From assembly GCF_964355755.1 (NCBI RefSeq), contig NC_092670.1, forward strand, positions 23,931,201-23,995,200: a DNA stretch of 64,000 nt, given 5' to 3'. The position numbers and the translations under genes were made by a program. The number at the start of each line of letters is the position of its first letter. Positions within the stretch are counted from its first letter, which is position 1. Below, in pieces: positions 59,517 through 64,000 of this stretch. Origin of the DNA: Antedon mediterranea (taxonomy: Eukaryota; Echinodermata; Crinoidea; Comatulida; Antedonidae). Under the pieces are notes generated by a model, which ran no database searches, had not been told where the DNA came from, and worked only from the letters and a program-made list of their open reading frames with translations.

Positions 59517-59725
59517 TAAAGCGTGGTTCCCACTAGCGACGCAACGTAATGCAATCTACGCAACGTAATCAAATCTAAGAATTGTGTTTGCCTCCGCCTG
59601 CGTGAAATCAAACCTGCGATGTTTGCAGTACTATTGCGTCGTTGGTTCCCACTTGTGATTACGCAATACAGCACGTTTGCGTCAATACGTAGCTGAGTTG
59701 CGTTCTAGTGGGAACCACGATTTAA
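59517..59725. mobile_element. 'GTGGTTCCCACTAG' TIR element, longer variant
   Basis: The left end AAAGCGTGGTTCCCACTAGC is mirrored by CTAGTGGGAACCACGATTTAA. The interior differs from the 149-bp units (it contains TGCGTGAAATCAAACCTGCG), but the ends and ACGCAACGTA motifs are shared. A related copy in the opposite orientation lies at 63783-63927. Confidence 0.75.
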
Positions 59726-61436
59726 GGGTATGAATTGAACATAATAGCCGTTACAGGGAGATCACGCTCATCAACAACTAGTCTTTTTTAAAAAACGAAT
59801 CATGACAATAAGTTATCGTAGTATGCCTTGTGACCAGCAAATTAACACTAAATAATTGAATTATTGGAACTCGGGTCTCTTTCGTAATCTATTGTAAAAC
59901 TGACTGTTATACTAATATTATTATTAAGAAGGCGACCCAAGTCTTATAAACAAACTTTCGACTCTCCGTAAGAAGAAGTATGAGAAAGCATGAAGCAGGC
60001 TGTACGTATATTAGGGGTACGGTACAGGTAGGCCTAATTTATTATAGGTGTACGGTACTAAATACTCCTCCCCATATAAAAAAATCACCAAATAAAATGT
60101 TCTAAATATAAACACACAGCAACTGCACTATTTTACTTACGACCAACTCGAGAGTCAACAGGCTAACAAGAATGTCCAATACTGTTATTGTATTGTAAGA
60201 ATTGCGAATAAATACTCTCAATTAATGTACAATATATTAAAAAGTTGGGTGGACAAAAGAAACACATCTATTAGCAGTACCACACTCATTCGTTCTCTCG
60301 CTGATCAAACGTCCAATTAGATGAGATTCACAATACAGTATTGTCTGATTGTGATAAAGCACGCATTACGCGCTCTCCAGCCGTTACAACAAAACTGAGA
60401 ATCCCACTCACACGTGATTATCAATATACACTTATCGATGAATTACATTAATTAAACAATAGCCTTATAGCTGTCACTGAACGTGTATTGTAAAAATGGT
60501 AAATATCACTGTAACAAATAATTTGGGACCTCAATGAAAGTCTGGTTTGAGGCGAGCTTCTGGTATCCGAGTGTCTATTGATAGAGTGGACTGTATTCGA
60601 ATTGTTTTTTTTTTGTCCATGTGTTTTAAGTATTTTCTTCTTGTAATACCCACTAATGGTATTTTTCTTGATTTATTTCGTTGTTGTTATTTTTCTATGC
60701 ACTATTATTAGAAATAAATGTTAATGAATTAAATGCTTTTTTACATCGTTTAACGTAAAATAATTATCATCAGAAGAAGTATAATATAATAACAGAGAGA
60801 TACGTTCTGAACGCACAGAGTTGTTTTATTTGCTGTGGCATTAACAGCATAGGGTAGGTTACTGCATGCAATAACAACAACAGTGAAATACTTAGAAGAA
60901 CCATCATATAAATCATTGAAAGTATCAACAGTATTATTATATTGGTAGATAGAAAAACAAGATATGAATTATCAAAACAATGCAACAATGGCATCAGCAG
61001 CTGATTGTTGTAAACGAAATGAAATGAGTTTTTCTGCTGAATAACGAGATAGTTATTAACACAATGTATCTGATTTGAAAGCGTAACATGTGAAAATTTA
61101 TAGTTAATTACACGATCATCTTTGCAACAGGTAGTAATTAATTCTCGAGGTCATTTCGAGGTCATCGTTAATTTTGTTGAACTAGTAATCAGGTAAAGAA
61201 AGGAGAAAAATGGAAAGCTCAATCCAACAAGAGTTGTAATTATCATCATTGATCCAAAAAAATAAACTCTAGTGCCTCGCATGTGACACGCATAGCATAT
61301 AATATTAGTGAAGTATTTAGCAAATTAGAATATTCAGCATTTGAAAAATACACGATTATCCAAGTTATGCTAAATGACTGATGCACATATTTATTTAAAA
61401 TATGTCTTATTTGGTAAGTTAATTTTTTTTTTTACA
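59726..61436. other. Intergenic; no gene seen
   Basis: Short frames only (for example minus 60770-60994, a hydrophobic low-complexity frame). One TAGGCCTA at 60029. Confidence 0.45.
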
Positions 61437-63446
61437 TTACAAAAAAAACCCTGGAATATAATTAATAACATTCTCCGTAAACACCACAAAGACGCTACCT
61501 AGTTATTTTACAGATAATGGTACAAAAATTACTGACCCATCTCAAATTGCCAATAAATTCAATCGCTATTTTACTGATATTGGACCTAAACTTTCTTCTA
61601 AAATTTCGGCTACTCATGACAACTTTACTGATTATCTAAGGAATCCCACTCAAAATTCAATTTTCTTCCAACCTAAATCTGGTAAAGAGATTCTTGAAAT
61701 AATTTCTAATCTGAAAAACAGTAAAAGTGTCGGCCTTGATGATATTGAACCCACGATTATTAAAGAAATTGGACCTTTTATTACCAGACCCCTTACCCAC
61801 ATCTTTAATCTATCACTAACTAATGGTGTATTTCCATCATCCTTAAAAATCGCCAAAGTAATTCCAATTCATAAAAAAAATTATTCACATTCCTTTGAAA
61901 ACTACCGTCCAATCTCAATTTTTCCTTGCTTTTCTAAAATACTCGAACGCCTTATACAATAGACTTTACAACTTTCTTTCTTCACATAAATCTTGTCATG
62001 ATAACCAATATGGCTTCAGAAAAAAACATTCTACCGATCTTGCAGTCTTTTTGACATTCAAAGTAAAATCTCTAACGCCTTATCTAAAAACCACCATACT
62101 ATTGGCTTATTTTTGGACTTGTCTAAAGCATTTGACACTATTAACCACACAATTCTTTTAACTAAACTAAGTCACTATGGTGTCCGCGGAACTCCTCTAT
62201 TTCTACTTTCTAACTATCTTCAAAACAGACAACAAATCACCTCTTTCAGCTCCTACTCCTCAGTTTTTCCCATAACCTGCGGTGTGCCCCAAAAATCAAT
62301 TCTTGGTCCTCTACTTTTTCTCATCTATGTCAACGACATCATCAACGCTTCCAACTCTTTTGAATACGTCCTGTTTGTCGACGACACGAACATGTTTTCC
62401 TCCCACCCTGACTACAACACCTTAACCAGAATTTTTAATAAGGAAATAAAACATATATCTCACTGGTTTAGACTTATAGACTCTCACTAAATATAAACAA
62501 AACTGAATATATACACTTTTCTCCAAATAGAACACAATGACAATCAAAACAAAATCCATATAGAAAACACTCCTATCAAAAGGGTTACTTATTCTCAGTT
62601 CCTTGGTGTAACTATAGATGATAACTTAAACTGGAAAACCCATATAATAAATATAACTAATACAATTTAAAAAAACATCGGTGTCTTAAAAAAACTTAAA
62701 TATATTCTACCCTCTAATATCCTCTTTTCTTTATATAACACATTAATTTTACCTCATCTATCCTATTGTAACATTGCTTGGGGAATTACAGATACTACAA
62801 ATAAAACTCTCTGTCCATGGACTTCCACACATATTTCTAAATTAGACAAACTCTTTAAACTCCAAAAACGGGCTATTCGCTTTTTTACCAATTCTCACTA
62901 TATAGCCCACACAAAGTCCATTTTCTTTAAACTTAATACCCTAAACATCTTCGGAATTCTATCAGATACCGTAACCATGGTCCTCTAGTATGGAATAATT
63001 TAAGTCAATCCTTACTAAATACTAATAACTTAAATATATTCAAATTCCTTTTATCACAATACAGATCGCATTAATAAAACTTTTTCATTAAACTTATTTT
63101 TTCTAACCTCCTGCAAGTATATATGATAGTACATATGCTATACCCTTTACGTTTGTCCTCTTGTTGTGTTTGTGTTGTCCTGTAGCGTAATTGTGTATTA
63201 GAAATATATATATATATATATATTATATTATTTCTACTACTTTAATTAATTTTTAATTATTGTTTATTGTATTTGATACAATTATTAGTGTATTTTGTAC
63301 TGGTGAAACCAGGCTTAAAGCTCTATATTGAGCTTATTTGGTCTTTTCCAGGCTTTGCATTTTTTTCATTTAATACCTTGAATTATTCTGTAAAAATATT
63401 AAGTTTGATGCATTGTGAAATAAAAACGAACGAACGAACGAACGAA
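61437..63446 (+). mobile_element. 5'-truncated Jockey/CR1-type LINE with (CGAA)n tail
   Basis: It begins inside the linker before the reverse transcriptase (W-N-I-I-N-N-I-L) and runs through a degraded reverse transcriptase. The AT-rich 3' UTR includes an (AT)n run at about 63205-63222, and the element ends in AAATAAAAACGAACGAACGAACGAACGAA near 63419-63446. A short tandem-repeat 3' end is usual for CR1-like elements. The coding region is broken in several places. Confidence 0.8.
61440..62970 (+). pseudogene. LINE reverse transcriptase, multiply frameshifted
   Basis: Consecutive blocks appear in changing frames. They include F-N-R-Y-F-T-D-I-G-P, L-K-N-S-K-S-V-G-L-D-D-I, V-I-P-I-H-K-K then N-Y-R-P-I-S-I, D-L-S-K-A-F-D-T-I-N-H (about 62113-62155), G-V-P-Q-K-S-I-L-G-P-L-L-F, and the catalytic box as F-V-D-D (about 62371-62388). 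Further downstream are F-L-G-V-T-I-D-D-N-L-N-W and L-P-H-L-S-Y-C-N-I-A-W-G. Breaks occur at about 61960, 62090-62110, 62480 and later. The catalytic aspartates survive but no intact protein can be made. Confidence 0.85.
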
Positions 63447-63782
63447 TTGGTGACCCGTTCCCAGTACCTCGTTACAATGTGTATTTTGTACGTATACTGT
63501 AGTGTCTTGTAACGAGACGCCAGGTCCATATTGTAAAATGATATAGATACTCCTCGTAATGTTTTTTTCAATTCAATATTATTTATAATTCTCATCAGGG
63601 GTATATTACTGATACTTTATTAAATTAGTTTCACCGCTTTGGCATTAAGCATTTTTTATTTCTCGAGAGGCATTGGATTAAGCTTGTTTTTTAAAATATA
63701 ACATAGACAATTGACCTCACAAGGTAGGTCAGTTTCTATTACATTAAGCCTATACAAACTTATCAGCAGTCACTATGGTATT
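63447..63782. other. Short intergenic stretch; nothing seen
   Basis: No recognisable gene or element. Confidence 0.45.
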
Positions 63783-63927
63783 AAAGCTCGGTTCCCATCT
63801 AAAGCGTGGCTGCAAAAATCGCAGGTTTGATTTCACGCAGACGAGGGCAAACACAATTATTGAAAGGGCATTTTCTTACGTTGCGTAGGTTGCGTTACGT
63901 TGCGTCGCTAGTAAGAACCAAGCTTAA
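63783..63927. mobile_element. 'GTTCCCA' TIR element copy, opposite orientation to 59517-59725
   Basis: It starts AAAGCTCGGTTCCCATCTAA and ends CGCTAGTAAGAACCAAGCTTAA. The interior contains CGCAGGTTTGATTTCACGCA, the reverse complement of part of the 59517-59725 element. Confidence 0.72.
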
Positions 63928-64000
63928 CGCGTGGTTCCCACTAGCGACGCAACACAAGGACGTAACGCAACGCAACTGAATTGACCAATCACTAACTGTC
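63928..64000. mobile_element. 'GTGGTTCCCACTAG' TIR element, cut by window end
   Basis: It begins CGCGTGGTTCCCACTAGCGA and continues GACGTAACGCAACGCAACTG and TTGACCAATCACTAACTGTC, where the window ends. It abuts the preceding copy, so this is again a tandem arrangement. Confidence 0.7.

Overview
The window looks like AT-rich nuclear DNA from a marine invertebrate deuterostome, most plausibly an echinoderm. The evidence is spliced genes with GT/AG introns, several broken non-LTR retrotransposons, short terminal-inverted-repeat (TIR) elements, tRNA-derived SINE sequence, a somatostatin/allatostatin-C-type receptor gene, and a very frequent palindromic octamer TAGGCCTA. The species assignment is inference. 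No bacterial operons, CRISPR arrays or viral genes were seen.

Layout. 1-1.6 kb: the last coding exon of a second FOXRED2-like gene whose body must lie upstream of the window. 1.7-3.6 kb: a palindromic TIR element and a 368-bp tandem duplication. 5.8-16.35 kb: a complete ten-exon FOXRED2 (ERFAD) gene on the plus strand. Its exons join to a 639-residue FAD/NAD(P)-binding ER protein and its introns carry TIR elements. 16.5-18.4 kb: two minisatellites (33-bp and about 21-bp units). 20.3-23.4 kb: an almost full-length, frameshifted RTE-like LINE with a 12-bp target-site duplication. 23.4-42 kb: a gene-poor stretch with scattered short elements. 42-44.8 kb: two long inverted arms. 44.8-46.9 kb: a 5'-truncated CR1/Jockey-type LINE that has lost its catalytic YxDD box. 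47-56 kb: gene-poor, with dispersed repeats, a degenerate minisatellite and a perfect 41-bp-arm palindrome. 56.45-57.6 kb: an intronless peptide GPCR on the minus strand. 58.3-58.7 kb: a SINE. 59.1-59.7 kb: tandem copies of a TIR element. 61.4-63.4 kb: a third broken LINE with a (CGAA)n tail. 63.8-64 kb: two more copies of the TIR element, the last cut by the window end.

There are two well-supported host genes and one partial one. FOXRED2 acts in ER-associated degradation and the GPCR is a cell-surface neuropeptide receptor; nothing in the sequence links them functionally. The most notable items are the nearly identical FOXRED2 terminal exon in otherwise unrelated flanks, the palindrome and a second locus that both carry a hammerhead-ribozyme-like core (CTGANGA, stem, GAAA), a 51-bp palindromic micro-insertion with an 8-bp direct repeat, and the octamer bias. 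I did not find a clearly new multi-gene system.
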